Source: Trochalopteron elliotii (taxonomy: Eukaryota; Chordata; Aves; Passeriformes; Leiothrichidae). Taken from it: DNA of 64,000 nt. This document shows positions 22,901-36,577 of the stretch, in pieces (position 1 is the first letter of the stretch; every line of letters begins with the position of its first letter). Below the pieces are notes generated by a model. That model was not told where the DNA came from, made no database searches, and was given only the letters and a program-made list of their open reading frames with translations. The position numbers and the translations under genes are program-made. The stretch is from assembly GCA_024734555.1 (NCBI GenBank), contig JANPWX010000466.1, forward strand, positions 221,718 to 285,717, read 5' to 3'.

Positions 22901-25900
22901 TAAAGGAATTTCAGCTGGAGTGGAACTTGGGTTGGTTACAAATGGTGATAGGGGTCATGAGAGGCAGTGGTAACTGAGGCTGGTTTTGCCCTGGGTGTGT
23001 TAATGCCAGTCAGCATATAGCAAATACACATTAATTATCTTAGGTTAATTCTCCTAGAGAATTCCAGGTGTGAGCACTGACCTGATGCTTTTTGTTTTCC
23101 ACTTTCCTGTGTTTTTCTCAGAGGAATGTCTATTTAAATAGCAATGATGGCCTAAGTTGTTCAGTAGAGCTAAATTTGGGCAGGGTGTGGTGGTTGTGAC
23201 TTGAGAGTTTACCTTCACACAGCCTTACCAAATTAAAAATCCACTTCCAAAAGGCATTTCTGATCTCCTGAACCCTCGGCAGGATGTGCTGTTGGGTTTT
23301 CCTCCCTAATTCCCACCTTTCCTGGTTTTGTTCACCGTGGCAGGGAGGTCCTTTGGGCTGTCAGCCCTGTTTTTGTGCTGAAATGTTCTGTTCATCTGTG
23401 CCCTGCCTGGTGGCACAAGGAAAGGCTTTGCCCTGGGGGTGGTGGCCCCAGCTGTGCCCTGTCCTGGACAGGCAGAGGTGACAGCAGGAAATGTCCCTGT
23501 CACTCAGATTAGATCTGGTTGAACAGGATTTAGTCAGGGCCTGACTCTGCCCTGCTCCCTGACCTGTTCCTCCCCTAAAAACACAAACCACCTCCCTTCT
23601 CAAACTGCAGCTCTGGGAGGGTGACAAGGAGTGGAACACTGTTGCAGATAAGCTTTTCCAGCCCTGCACCTCACTGCCTTGCTGCTTGTTTTGCTCTTTG
23701 AATAAGAGGAAGACATCAATATTCATCAATAGTTGAGCCACTGGGAGCCTTTAAGGTCTGCTTTGGTTTGCAGAGTGCACAGGACATCCCTGAGCTCATC
23801 CATCCTCTGCCTGAGCACATGGAGCAGTTGGGATAATGGCACTGTGGGGAGGGTTTGTCACATCCATTACTGCCACTCCTTCCATGGGTGGAATTCTTTA
23901 CACCTTATCTGAAAACACCCTCAGTCAGCAGCAGGGAATTGTATCTGTTCAGCTTGGCAAGGTGAAGGTCCAAGGATTTGGGCTGGTGCAGCCAGAGCCT
24001 TTTCATGTGTGGATCACAAACTATTCCTTTGTGTATCCTCTGTTCCTTTATCTCAGACCTTGGAATTGCTTGCAGGTTTTTCACTTGAATTGCTTTGTTA
24101 GCTCACCTTAAACCATTTCCTCTCAAAACAGTAATCCTTAAAGGATTATTATTAATTACTCAGTTTTGGAATGAGCTTACTGCTCATTAAACCTGCAAAA
24201 TTGATTGTTATCTGCTGCTTTGAGGCAATGGCTTTGACTCATGCTGGGCTGCTCATGCAGTTTTCTCAGCAGGTTTGGGTTCCATTGTTAGAACTCAAGA
24301 CATATTTCAGAATTACCGAGTTCAGAATTTGAATATACTCTCATTGATTTTCTGTTTATTGGCTGGAACATTATTCTTCTAGACTTGGCAGAGTGCAGAT
24401 TTCCCCCTTGGGGGAGTGGGGATTTCCTTGGTGCTGCAGTCACATGGCTCCAGTTGTCTTTGGTGAAAAGTATTCTGTGAGATGCTTCTAAAATGTCTTT
24501 ATCCCTCTTCATCCAAACTTCTTCTACCACTTCTGGTATGTGAGTTCTGGGAGAAATTCCCTTGAGAGCTTTGGGTAAATTAAGAAATGGTCTTTTGGTG
24601 TTCTGCCCTTTCCTTTTCTTTTGTTTTTGCAGGCAGAGACTGAGCTGTATTACATTTCTCATCAGATGCACTTTGACTTTATTGTTTTTCTGCAGTTATT
24701 TGATCCAGTTTGGGAAACTCGTAGTGGGCTCCTTTTAACTGGTTAATATTTGATTAATACAATTTTGCAGAAATCTCTGGGACCAAGGATTTGCAGAATT
24801 CTCAGATCTGTGCTATATAAGAAAGGTTTTGTGCCCTTTTAATCTTTCTTTGCCTGTCTGGCTTCTTGCTAGTCTTGCAATAAACTTCAGCACTCCCTTG
24901 CTAAGGTAAATCCACACAGGTTCTTGTGTCAGGTCTCAGGTTAATTTTTATGCAGCTGTAAAGACAAACATTTCACAATTTAAATGGATTTTTTCCCTTC
25001 CCTTAGCTTGTTCAGCCACTGAAACAGATGTTTGATTACTTGTAGTCTCTGGGGTTTTGTGTTTTTTGCAAAAACAGTCTCATTTGAATGAAGTCACTGC
25101 TGAGGGGAAGAGAAAGGGAGGAGGTGGCTTCTGAGCTAAGCCCAGACTTGCAGACAGACACTGGGGTAAGTGGATTTTGGGGTTTTTTCCCTTTCCAAAG
25201 GGCTGCACTCCTGCATGGGCTGAGCTGCTGGGCCCTGGGAGTTCCACGAGTTCCACTGTGGCTTCACAAACCAGGCTGAGTTCTCAATGAGCAGCTGATC
25301 TGTGTAAGTGCCTGTAACTCTGCCATCCTTGTTTGAACTTCCTTTCTTATTGGATGTTTCTTTAAAAATAGCTTTATTTGTTTTCATAGAGCACTGTAGA
25401 GCAGAGCTCTGGTGGGTGTGTGCTCTGCCCTGCCTGTGCCACGTCTTACAATTAACAAGGTTCTTTTGGCCACCTTCTCAGAAGCTTTTTGGATTCAATT
25501 CAGTTTGTAGAGGGTAACACACAAGGGAAGAATTCCATGTTTCCTTGCTGTGTGAGAGGTGTGGCACTTTCCCTCTGTCTGGTCCTAATCCCTACAACTG
25601 AAAACCTGAAATTCAGTGAAATTAGATATATGGTGAGGTTTTGGAGTACATATCCTTCAGTGGGTGATGGTAGAATTGGAAATTAACCCCAATTGCAGGC
25701 AGTTTGGCATTAGTAATATTACCCATATTACTGGTAATAAGGATTTTTAGACTGGTTTTGAAAAGAATTTGAAATAAAACCCCAAAGCTTCTCAGTATAG
25801 AATGACTAAAACCTTGTCAAACAACAAATAACCTATGCTGAGGCTAGTGCAAAGAAGTCAACATTTAATATTTGCTTTACTCTGATGGTGATGAGGATTA

Positions 25901-28472
25901 GACACTGAAGAGATCCTGGAATTTTATGGCCTGAATTCAAAGACAAGCAACAATTATTCTGTGATTAACCCTCTGTAGGACAAATCATGCCAGATTTCAG
26001 AATATTCTTGCAATATGTGAAGTTGAGAGTTTCCTGCCAGCACAGCTCTGTTGTAGCAGAGAAAATCAGAGCCAGGAGTGACTCTTGGAGGAACATCCAC
26101 CAAAGTGGTGACCCTGGGAAGGGAATCCATGGATTGAGGGAGAATCCAGAGCTGTGCATCAAACACAGAGACACAGAATGGGCCTCTCAGGCAAACAGTT
26201 ACAGAGCAGAATTCCTTGGCCCCAGAGCACTGGAGCCAGAGTTTCTTGGCATTCTGAGTGCATTCCTTTTCCAGTGTGTGCTCAGAATAACTTGGGACTT
26301 TTTGGAGCAGAAGTGGGACAGACGTTTGCAGACAGAAAAGTCTGGGCTCCTTTTGGGCTTTGGGAGTGCATTGGGGTTTGTTCATAGCACTGAGGGTTGT
26401 TGGGCTCTAAGCCCCTCTTCTGCCTCAAATAATCCAAAAAGCCTGACTTAAACTAAAGCAGATGCTGTTGGTGGGTTGTTCACTTTGAGTGTTGCACTTG
26501 TGTTGGGAGAGAAGGAAAGTTTTGGGATGAGTAAAAGCATTTGACCTTTTTTGGTGGCTTTGATTTTGGCTTAGGAGGATGGACCTTGATAAAAGCCACA
26601 GGTCAGTGCTGGGCCTGAAATTTTAAACAACTTTTTGTGCAGTTCTATGATTTTCAAGTGGCTTTGGTTTGGATTCCAGTAGGCCAAGTTTAATGGGATG
26701 GGGATTTCAGCCTGTGCTGCACTCAGTGTAACTCAGGCTTTGCTCGAAGTTTGAAGAATCAGATCAGTTCTGAGTCAAAGAATTATTTCTGCTTCAAAGC
26801 ATGAATTACCCTGGGCAGTATAAAACATGCATTTTCCTTAGATGGGATGCAGTGTTGTGTTTTTCAATCCCTCTTTTTCCAAAGGTAGATCAGATCTGAC
26901 ACGTGGCAGCAGAAAAAGCAGAATACAAATCTATAATTTACCTGGAGGAAGTGTCAGTTCCAGTGTAAACACAGGGATGTAACTGTTGGGAATTGCTGGA
27001 ATCCAGCCTGCTGTGTGCAGGGACAGAAATGGGTTAAATATTAACATTTAAAGCCCTGCTGCTGGATGGAGAGTGCAGAGTGGAGTCAGTGCTGGTGGGA
27101 GTGTGGGGATGGGGCAGGAGCTGAGCTCCTCACACAGGTACAGAGTTTATCCTTAATCTGTTTATCCCTTTTCTGGATGCTTCCAGAACTGAGTCTCCTG
27201 AGCACACACATGGCAGAGTTTAAGACAATCCATGAGCAATAATCTCCTGCAAGTTTACTATCCAAAGATAAAGCAGGCAATTTGTCATTTATGGCAGAAT
27301 AACAATTTCCTTTCTCTTTCAAGTCTTCATTAATGACACTAATAAAGGTTTGAAGGAAACTGACTCTATCTATAATCAGGTCTTTGGAAGCTCTGACAGG
27401 AGGGACACTTGCAGAAATCAGTCCATAAGCTGTAGGAACATTAATTAATTTATAAATCCTTGACAGCTGTTGAAGAGAGTCAGCTTTATCTGCAAAGGCC
27501 CCATGATTTTACAAAAAAAAACCAAAACAGCTTTCTGAATTTAAGACAGTTTCTATTTTCCTGGGCCTTTGAAAATCCTGCTGTTATTCTTCTTAACTTG
27601 CAAAGTCTTTCTGAATTCTCCTCACTGTGATGATGAAAGAATTGGCCAGGTTTTGAGAATTGCACTGATGAAAATCACTCTTGGATGGACTCTAATAACA
27701 ATAATAAGCAAAATCCATTGAAACTCATCTACTATAAAGTACATGTCAGGATAATCTGACATATTTGGCTGCTTTAAGCACTGAACCAGTTCTCAGAGAG
27801 TTGAATTTTATAACAAAGGTTTCCAGTGCCTCGTTTAGCTCAGTAAAAACTAAAATTTTCCAACTCAGCAATGCATCCTTCATTGTCAGAGCAATGATGA
27901 GATGTGTGCTATCACTGGGGAGCTCACTGCTGCTTTCTAATGGGCCTTTGTTGTGCTAGGACAAAGACTGATTGATAAATTGCCTATAAAAAGTGGCTCT
28001 GGGATATTATTTAATTGTCAGTGAAGTCTCTATGTACTCACAGTTATGTCTTTCCTCACACCACCTGCACTGCAATCCATTCTCAGTTCCTGGCTGCAGT
28101 TGGCTCCCTGGAGCACTGCACAGGGAGAGATAGAAGCACTGAACTGCAAGATGACTCCAATTAATTAGCCATGGCTTGGAGAAGAAAGGAAAAAAGAACA
28201 ATAAAGAGCAAAGAGCAGCATTGACATTGGAGAAGTGCCATCAGAAGGTGTGGCTGCTCACAGGAGGACGTTCAGCTGCCAAGGGCAGCTGCAGCATTGT
28301 CAGTGTCAAGGAGAGCTGAAATATTGTTCTGTACATCATTTGAGCAGCCAGAGGACGTGACAAGTGAAAACTTGACAAATGTGGTGATTTCTGTTGTGCT
28401 GAGTGTGTGTTTAGGTGAAGATGTTGCAGTGTTTGTGCCCTGCCCACATTAATGCTCTGCTCTGTCCTGCAG

Positions 28473-28582
28473 GCTGGCAGTGATGGGGAGAGCATAGGAA
28501 ACTGTCCCTTCTCCCAGAGACTCTTCATGATCCTGTGGCTCAAGGGAGTTGTGTTCAGTGTCACAACTGTGGACCTCAAGAG
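28473..28582 (+). CDS. CLIC4: CLIC4 coding exon 2
   Basis: 110 bp between CCTGCAG and GTAAGA, encoding residues 25-60 and two bases of Arg61. It carries the GNCPFSQ motif, whose Cys35 is the glutaredoxin-like reactive cysteine of CLIC4. It also holds the hydrophobic stretch from RLFMILWL to VVFSVTTV, the putative transmembrane segment of the membrane-inserted form. Sequence is near-identical to the vertebrate family as I know it, so the exon is under strong constraint. Confidence 0.96.
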
Positions 28583-31500
28583 GTAAGAAATACTTGATTT
28601 ATGGGGCCAGCAGGAGTTCAGCCCCCTTGGTGGAGCAAGGCTTTTTATGGCTCACAGGTTGGTTTTCTGAAATTAAAGTCTGTCCTCATAAATGATTGAG
28701 GCAGGCTGGATGTAAATGGTGCATTCATTGATGGTTTAACCAAAAATAACAGGTCTGGGAAGTTCTCTTGGATTTGTTCAGTGATGCTCTTCTGTAAAAC
28801 TCACACAAAATCTTTGTTGACTGAATATTGACTCTTCCTTTACTGACTTCACATCAAGATCCCCTAAGTGGGGACAGATTGATATTTTTAGTCAGCCACT
28901 CTCTGGTCAAATCTCCAGTGATGGATAATTGTCACAAACAATGTGCAGCCTCCTCCTTTTCTTAACATTTTTAAGATAATTTTGATTATTTTGCAATAAT
29001 AATGAAAATACCTGCCCATGAGGTAAATCCAAGTGAAATGGGTAGGAATAAAACGTAGAATTTTCTGCCTTTGTTCAGTGTCAGCCAGATAAATCCTGAT
29101 GCTGTCACCTAAATTGCCACTGCTCCTCTATGAAATGAGTAAAAACAGTGAGAAGTGAATCCAGGAGTCTGAATTTCCTCAGGCTGGCCATTCTTTTTTA
29201 TGAAAGTGCTAAATTCAACAGGGGCCTTGTGTTTGCTTTGGGTGTGAAGTCATGTTTTCCCAGCACTGATGGAAAACTCAGTTGGTCAGAGCTCTGCAGA
29301 GAGGGGAGGCTGCCAGTGCCTCCAAACCTGAATTTCAGGAATAAAGCCAACAGAAACACAGTGTTCTGCACTGAATCCAACATAGAAGGGAGAAATCACC
29401 CTGCTGGACTTCACCTCTCAGGATTTTTTTTGAGGGAGGTGACTTGTTTGGGTTTTATAAACCACTGGAGTTGCAGCTTCAGTGCTGGCAAGGAGTGTTA
29501 AAGACTTCCATGTGTGGTGAGGGGCAGAAAGCAGCTTTTGTCAGCTCTGGGTGCATTTGGAGCTGCTCGAGGAGCTTTTCTGGCCAGTCTGGGATTTCCC
29601 TGCAAATATTTGTGCTGCCAGCCCCATAAACCAAACGTGTCACATCTTCCACCCAGCCCTGCCTGTGGTTTGTGCAAACTCAGGAGCAGAACTTGTGGGC
29701 TCTTGGTAGTTTGGGATTTCCTTTTCCTTTAATGATGAGGTTGTTTAACCTCTTGCAGTTACTGGGGTGGGCAGGAGGAGGAGGTGGACAGGGATATTTT
29801 AGGCTTGGAAGGCTTTTTTATTGCTGAACCAGTTAAGGTATCATTAAAATGCCAAATATTCCTGATGAATTGGCTTTATTTTGTGTCCCCTTGGCAACTT
29901 GGAGTTAATGGGATGGGGGAATGGGACGTAAGACTAACTTTTAGCACATAAATTGGTTGCAGATGTTTAAAGTTGACCTTCCTTACACAAGGAAAGCTTT
30001 CTTTCAGGTGTTATTTTTTTTTTTGTTTTGTTTTTGGGTTTTGGGTTTTTTTTTTGTTGAGGAGGGGAAAACACAAAATAAATGCAAAATTAAAGATCTG
30101 CAGGGGAATAGGTCAAATAAACCACCTTTGTGTTGTGCACTGAAGGGGTTCTCTGGGAAAGGAAAAAAAGGACCACTGAAGCTAATTCAGGTTGGAATAG
30201 ATATTGATACAAACTTAATTCCTTCTAGACTTGATTTAAATGTCCACAAATAAAGCTTTAACGCTGTGGATTGATCAATACCCATTGGCAGAGCAGTGCA
30301 GCTTGCAGAACATCACATCCAGCTGAGTGCTTAAAGGAAATGTTTGATATCAGATGGAGCTGCTTTCCCTTGTTATCACTACCAGAGTGATAACAAATGT
30401 TAGGTGGTGCCTTAATATTGCCACAAGAAACTGCTTTTATGAGCACATTGTTCAAGCCAATTATCTCCTCTGCTCTTTGTTCCTGTTAGACACAAGCTCC
30501 AAGAGCAGAGCAGGAATTGTTTTAAACAACCGAATTTCTTTTCTTGGCCCAAAGCAGAAAAAAAAAATGCTTTGCTTGCCTCTGCCTCCTAAGATCAGTG
30601 CTGCACAACAGCAAGGCCAGCTCTGTCTGTTTGTGAGGCTGCAAAGGTTAGGGTTGGGTACAAAAGTTCACCAGTGAGGGACTTGAGACACAGGAAAATG
30701 TGAGGCTGCCTTGCCTGGCTCTGCTCTGTGTGTTTTCCCCTCCATGGCTGCCCCGTGCTAACAAAGGCACATTCTGCAGCTCTAAACTCTGCTCTCAACA
30801 CACAAAATATGCACATAGGCAAAGGAGGAGGGCAGTCCCACCCTCTGCAAGGAGTCAGGCATTTCTTCCCTCTCTTTGGGCACACAGAGGCTTCATTCTT
30901 CCCTTCTGGGCAGCAGCATTTCAGTGCTCAGAGCTCTGGCTTGTCCTGGAGGTCAGAGCAGAGCTGCAGTGCACAAACCATTTGTTGGGCTTGGAGCAGC
31001 ACTCAGGGCCAGCTTGCCTTCAGCTGAGGGCTGAAATCCCGTGTGAAGCATCTTCATTTGGAGTTTCTGCAGTTCCTTTGGCAGGCAAAGCTTAAATAAC
31101 GATATGAAATATTAAAATTAAATATTAAAGATCACCCAGAGGTGAGTCCAACTTCAGCAGTGTGAAATACTGCTGAGGAACTGGGGTTTTAGTGCTGACT
31201 TTTCCCTGTGTTACTCTTCAGCTCCTCAGTGCAGTATTTGTGTAATTTATACAGGTATTACATTTGGGGGCTGGGTTTTGTCTGCCCTACAAGAAATAAT
31301 TTGCATGCTAATTACTATTCTGGTTTGTGGCACAGCCATGAGGTGTTTACATCTTAACTCTGGGGGTGGTGATGGCCAGATAATTAATGTGGCCCTGCCT
31401 CCCAAACCCCTGGTAAACTTTGGGATAGGCACAAACCATCTTGGAGCTATTTGGAGTGGTTACAGAAGGGTTTTTTTGTTTGGGTTTGGTTTGGTTTGGT

Positions 31501-33294
31501 ATTTTAAGCTCTCCAGCTTTATCTCTGTCACAGTTACATTAATTGCCTTCTTGTTTGACTGTTAAGGGAATTTGTACTCTGAGCCTTTTAAGGCTGTTCC
31601 TGTGTGCTTGTGCTAAAACAGGGCTTGTTTAGGATCCCCTGGCAGGAGCAGCAAACTGGAAGTCAAACCCTAAATTATGTTTGGGCCTGGGCTGTGGGAT
31701 CTTAATTTCTCTCTCTCTAGAAAGATCCAGGTGGTCTGACTGGAGGAATAAAGTGCTCTGAGATGCACTCTGGTTCTTTGGAAAGCTTTTTTGGTTAGTT
31801 CTCTGGAATGATCTGGTTTTGAACTAAAGCTTGCCTTTGATAGTATTCCTGCAGATCCGGTGGTCTTGCCCCTTTGTTTGTTTTTGAAATAACATTCCTT
31901 TTGAGGAATTTTATCTGGCCAACATGGGGAACTGGAAGGGAGCCACGAGGACTTCCTGTAATTGTTGGGAGTTACAAAGCTGTATTTAAATGAAGTGTTA
32001 AGCTACTTAAAGCATTACCCGATGACAGACTTTAAATCCTAAAAATGAGAGAGTGATGGAGACTCTTAGTGAGAAATTACTTCTCAGTAGCTTAAAAATT
32101 GCCAAAGAGTTAAATTCTTGTATTCATAAGGTTTCCATCCCCTGGATTAAAGCAGGGCGTGGAATATTCTAAAGTATGGAAATCACTTTTCTTGTTCAGT
32201 TTTACACGTAAGCACACTTTGGCTCTATAAAAGGGGCAGCAGTGGGCAGGACATGAAATTCTGGCAGGGATTTTTAATTTTGTAATAAATGGAAAACAAG
32301 CTAGACTTGTAAGCTGGGCTCAGTTTAGAGTCCAGCTGCTCTCCCTGAGCACGCTGCTTTCTCATGCTGCCCTGCAGGACTGGATTTGTGGAGGTTACCA
32401 CTTGAGTTTCCCTGTCTGGGGCTGTCAGGAGGGTTTCTGGAAATGCAGCTCATTTCCAGTAAATCCAGTTCCTGCATTCCTGCAGCTGCCTCAGGAACGT
32501 GGACAAGGCTCAGCCCCAGCTCAGGCTTTATGCTCCAGTCTGGGTTTGTTCACACAGGAGCCAAGGGGCAGCTTTACCTTGGCAGAGTTTTCAGCTGGGC
32601 CAGCAGGAGGTGGTTCTTTTCCTTTCCAGCCAGAGGGAAATGTTAGCCAGAAATAGAACTAAAAATGGCTGAGTATTTCAGCTTTTTGCAGTTTCTCTCA
32701 TGTCAAATCTTAATGTGGGGATTCCTCTCCCAGGTGTGCTGCTCTTGTTTGTAAATAGCTTTTTTTTCACTGGGGGAAACCAAAGCATAATTTTTAACAT
32801 TCATTTTAACATTTTAACCATTCAAGCATCTGTCAGCCTGCCTGGAACCAAACTCTCTGGGTATATAATAAATGGTTCTGGGTATATAATAAATGGTTTA
32901 TACACTGGGCTGGATCAGAGTTGCTTCTTTCCAGAGCAGCTCTGTGTGAGGGGGGGAGGATTAGCACAGATTATGCTATTTATAAACTGTTCTGTAGGGC
33001 TGGGGAAAAGAGGGAGAGTATGTGGTGTGTGTATAGATATCCCTCTTCTAATTCAACATTGTATTGATTTGAGAATAAACACAGCCAGGGGTAGGAGGAA
33101 ATTGTTTTTAACTGTTTTAAATTAATTGTTAGCAGGTGTATTCAAAATGTTGAGTTGCAAACTCACTTTTTAGAAAGAACACTGGTGGTGTGTATTTAAA
33201 ACTGAGGGTGTGAAAACCTCAGCAGTGTTTTTGTGGTTGTAGCAATGCAATTTTGTCCCTTGTTTACTCTTTCTGGGTTTGCATCTCACCCCAG
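28583..33294 (+). other. CLIC4: CLIC4 intron 2
   Basis: 4.7 kb with donor GTAAGA and acceptor CTCACCCCAG. AT-rich, with U-rich tracts near 30000-30060. It includes a perfect-looking 21-bp tandem duplication at 32859-32900. No further exon was recognised. Confidence 0.85.
32859..32900. repeat. Two-copy 21-bp tandem duplication
   Basis: The unit GGGTATATAATAAATGGTTCT is followed directly by a copy differing only in the last bases. It is in CLIC4 intron 2, about 400 bases before exon 3. Confidence 0.85.
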
Positions 33295-33420
33295 GAAACC
33301 AGCAGACCTTCAGAATCTGGCTCCAGGCACTCACCCACCCTTCATCACATACAACGGGGAAGTGAGAACAGATGTGAACAAGATTGAAGAGTTCCTGGAA
33401 GATGTTCTGGCCCCACCCAA
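33295..33420 (+). CDS. CLIC4: CLIC4 coding exon 3
   Basis: 126 bp, from the last base of Arg61 to two bases of Lys103. It encodes [18 protein letters not shown], completing the thioredoxin-like N-domain with the cis-proline region (THPPF), then [19 protein letters not shown] and LAPPK. Flanked by CCCCAG and GTAAGT. Length and phase equal those of the family exon. Confidence 0.96.
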
Positions 33421-34205
33421 GTAAGTGTTAAAGTGATGATTTGTCACCTCAGATAGGCACAGCTCTCACAGGGGATTTCTGCTTTAATTAAGATGTTCTT
33501 CAGCATCAATAAACTGAGGACATGGAAGTTCTTGCTTGTCGTACCTTCCTCCCCTCAGCTCCATCAACTTTATATCAAAAACTGTTTTCTCTTTAAGATT
33601 ATTTTAAAATTATCCTCTGTAAATGACCCCAGTCATCCTTTCTGCACTTCCAAACTCTCCTTTTTGGTGACAGGCACATTTGTGCCCAAATAATGCAAAT
33701 GAAGATGAGCCTGCTGTACAAACTTAGTCCTAAACTACAGTGAGAATGTCTTTTAATGTGTTCAGACTTTCTCCAGACTCTTGGCTTTCTACTCTTCAGC
33801 TGGCAGGCAGATCCAGACACTGGCTTTAACAGGCTGAACTGTTTTGTCTTTTTAGCATGGCAAGACTTCAGGTTTTTGTTAAAAGATGTGGAGTCCATAA
33901 TTCTCTGGTGTTAATTGAGATGGAAAACTCTGTATTTTGCTTACAGATGTGTGTGATGTGCCCCCTTGGCAGCACTGGATTAATTCTGGTGCCCCTGAGC
34001 TGCCTCAGACACTCTGCTTGTACCAAAGGTCTGATTCAGAAAGCAGAAATGTGCCTTGGTGTCCCTCTGGAGGGGGTTTAAAAACCTTTGTGTGTGATAC
34101 TACAAGCCTGGAAAAGCATAAATTAGTCTCATTTTGTGCTGGTTAATAGATAATGAGCCCCATTCTGCTAAATGTGCTGTAGATCTGCTCCTTGCTGCTT
34201 TGCAG

Positions 34206-34312
34206 GTACCTGAAACTCTCACCAAAGCATCCAGAATCCAACACTGCTGGGATGGATATATTTGCCAAATTTTCTGCATTTATCAAGAACTCTAGACCAG
34301 AAGCTAATGAAG
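34206..34312 (+). CDS. CLIC4: CLIC4 coding exon 4
   Basis: 107 bp between TTTGCAG and GTGGGT, a weaker but valid donor. It encodes residues 104-138 plus one base of Ala139: [19 protein letters not shown] and [16 protein letters not shown]. This is the linker into the all-helical C-domain of the GST fold. It stands in a normal intron context with a 785-bp intron before it. Confidence 0.96.
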
Positions 34313-35496
34313 GTGGGTCACTGGGGGGACAGTGCACTCCTGCTTTCCCTGGCTTGTGTTTTTCAGAGCAGCTTTGTGGGAAGGGTCTCCCTGACAGATG
34401 TAGCTGCATGAGACACTTGAGAGTCTCGTGAATTAAAATCTTAATTAAATATAATGTCAAAGATTTCAACCTTTTAAAGAGAACTTCAGTTCAATCAGAA
34501 TTTCAGTGGGGTGTGCATGGTTCATGAATATTCCTGGCACTGGATCTTCTCTAACAGCCACTCAAAACTTTTGAGTGAAGGATAGATATTTCAACACCCA
34601 GAAGCAAATTTCAGGCAGAGTTTGTGTCATGCCCCAATGGTTGAATTTCTGTGCATTTGCTGCTCTTATTTCACCTCTCTAGGACTGAGGGCTCCCATTC
34701 AGAGTTCTGAACTGAGCTTAGTTTGTATCACCTCCATGAAAGGATTAAAACCTTTACGTGTGGAGGGAAAACAGGAGATTTCACGTGAGGGATCAATAAG
34801 TGGTAATAACTCACAGCTGGGCCTTTTAAGTAGTTCAGTACAAATCAATTTTATCCTCAAAGTACTTAGAGGGAAAACCAAACTCAGGGAATCAGGATTC
34901 CTTTCTGCTGCATTTCAAAGGGAGAGAGGCAAAATATTTGTAAGCAGTTGGGCAATGAAGGGGGATTTTATGGGGTGTGCTGCCCTCTGCTGCTGCATTG
35001 CATAAAGCTGCTGTTAGATTCCATCTCCTGCTCTACTCCAGCACCAGCCTGGGTGCCCTGGGTATGGTCAGGGCTGTTTGCTGAGCATGTGACATTAAAC
35101 AGATTATGTTTAAATGTATATAAACCCCAGCATAGCTTAATTCTAATCAGTTTAAGCCAGTTAGGCACAGTCTTAAGAAACTGACATAAGCCACTTTTTA
35201 AACCAAAAATAAACTCTTGTGGACAGTCTTTACAGTATTTTAAATTAGTGTAAACTCCTGTATTAGCCAGCTTTTAAATAACCTGCATTTGTGGGATATT
35301 TAAAGAGATTCTGATCCAGTTTCAGCGTTCTGGTGAGGACAGAGGCAGCTCCAGCACTGCTGTGGCCACAAAAACTGAACCAAGGGTCACAAACCCTTCA
35401 GTGTTTCTGGGCAGCACAGGGATGTGGGGTTTGTATTTCAGGTCTGGTGCCATTCTCAGTTTAATATTTGTTTTGGGAACATCCCTTCCTGTGCAG

Positions 35497-35678
35497 CCTT
35501 AGAACGTGGCCTCTTGAAAACCCTGCAGAAGCTGGATGAGTACCTGAACTCCCCTCTCCCTGATGAGATTGATGAGAACAGCCTGGAGGATGTCACAGTC
35601 TCCACCCGCAAATTCCTGGACGGAAACGAGATGACCTTGGCCGACTGCAACCTGCTGCCCAAACTGCACATTGTCAAG
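35497..35678 (+). CDS. CLIC4: CLIC4 coding exon 5
   Basis: 182 bp between CCTGTGCAG and GTAAAA. It encodes Ala139 to Lys199: the helix [16 protein letters not shown], the acidic loop [15 protein letters not shown], and the conserved [19 protein letters not shown] helix typical of CLIC C-domains, ending HIVK. The stretch [10 protein letters not shown] differs from the mammalian form I remember (EDIKFSTRKF), a plausible lineage change in a surface loop. Confidence 0.96.
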
Positions 35679-36412
35679 GTAAAACCTGGGGGCCTTCCAG
35701 GGAAAATGCAGGGGAAAATAGCTGTGGTTTGTGACATTCCTGAGCACAGCTGATTTCAGCTGTCTGTAAGCTCAGCTTCACTGCTGACACCTGAAATTTG
35801 TGCAAGGTTTGGGTTGTTCACAAGGGCTCTGAGCAGGGGTGAAGCTGTGAGAAGGTTGGGCAGCACAGGGGTTGGAATGGCAGCAGCCAAACCCCATTTC
35901 CCTCACTGACCCCGTGGTCTCAGGGGGCTGCAGAGCTCACAGGAAGGAGGAAGATGAAGATGAGGAAATGGCTGAAGTGAGTGTCTGCTCACTTCTGTAG
36001 AGGAAACTGCTCCAGAACAAAGTAAATGACACAGTGGGCAATAAAGGGATTGTATTAAAAAAAAACCAATGTGGAATCTTGGAAGAGGCAGCCTGGGGAT
36101 AACCACAGGAGTGCAGATGTGCCCAGAGCAGTGTGGTTTGACTCCTCTCCCTGCCTGCAGTGGTCTGTGTCAGTTCTGTACTGCAGATGGAGCCACAGGC
36201 TCAGTTTCTGCCTGGCTGCAGGAGAGTTTCCCTGGGTGAGGACAACCCCAAAGGGAGCCAGGCAGGAGCAGCCCTCAGGAACAGCCTCTGGAAACTTCAG
36301 GAGTCATTCCAAGTGTCCAAATTGGCAGGATAACTTCACAAGAGAGCAACAAGGGCTGGAAAAGTGCTTTAAGTTAAGGATGTGAATTCATAACGTAATT
36401 CTCTCGTTCCAG

Positions 36413-36577
36413 GTGGTGGCCAAAAAATACCGCAACTTCGAGATTCCCAAGGAGATGACAGGGATCTGGAGATACCTGACAAATGCTTACAGCAGGGATG
36501 AGTTCACCAACACCTGTCCTGGAGACAAGGAGATTGAAATAGCTTACAGTGATGTAGCCAAGAGACTCACCAAGTAA
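36413..36577 (+). CDS. CLIC4: CLIC4 coding exon 6 and stop
   Basis: 165 bp after CGTTCCAG, encoding residues 200-253 and TAA at 36575-36577. It begins [15 protein letters not shown]. With Lys199 from exon 5 it forms KVVAKKYR, the nuclear localisation signal described for CLIC4. It then has [20 protein letters not shown] and ends [11 protein letters not shown]. The full length of 253 residues matches the family. Confidence 0.96.
   Translation: MVAKKYRNFEIPKEMTGIWRYLTNAYSRDEFTNTCPGDKEIEIAYSDVAKRLTK

Larger units (their letters stand above)
14367..28472 (+). other. CLIC4: CLIC4 intron 1 (visible part)
   Basis: About 14.1 kb without supported coding exons. It starts GC-rich, becomes AT-rich after about 14800, and ends in the acceptor CTGTCCTGCAG at 28462-28472. 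It contains a tandem repeat at 19011-19524, an A18 run, a short CA repeat and a motif-rich stretch at 14870-14990. Long introns of CLIC genes often hold regulatory elements, but none can be proven here. Confidence 0.8.
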
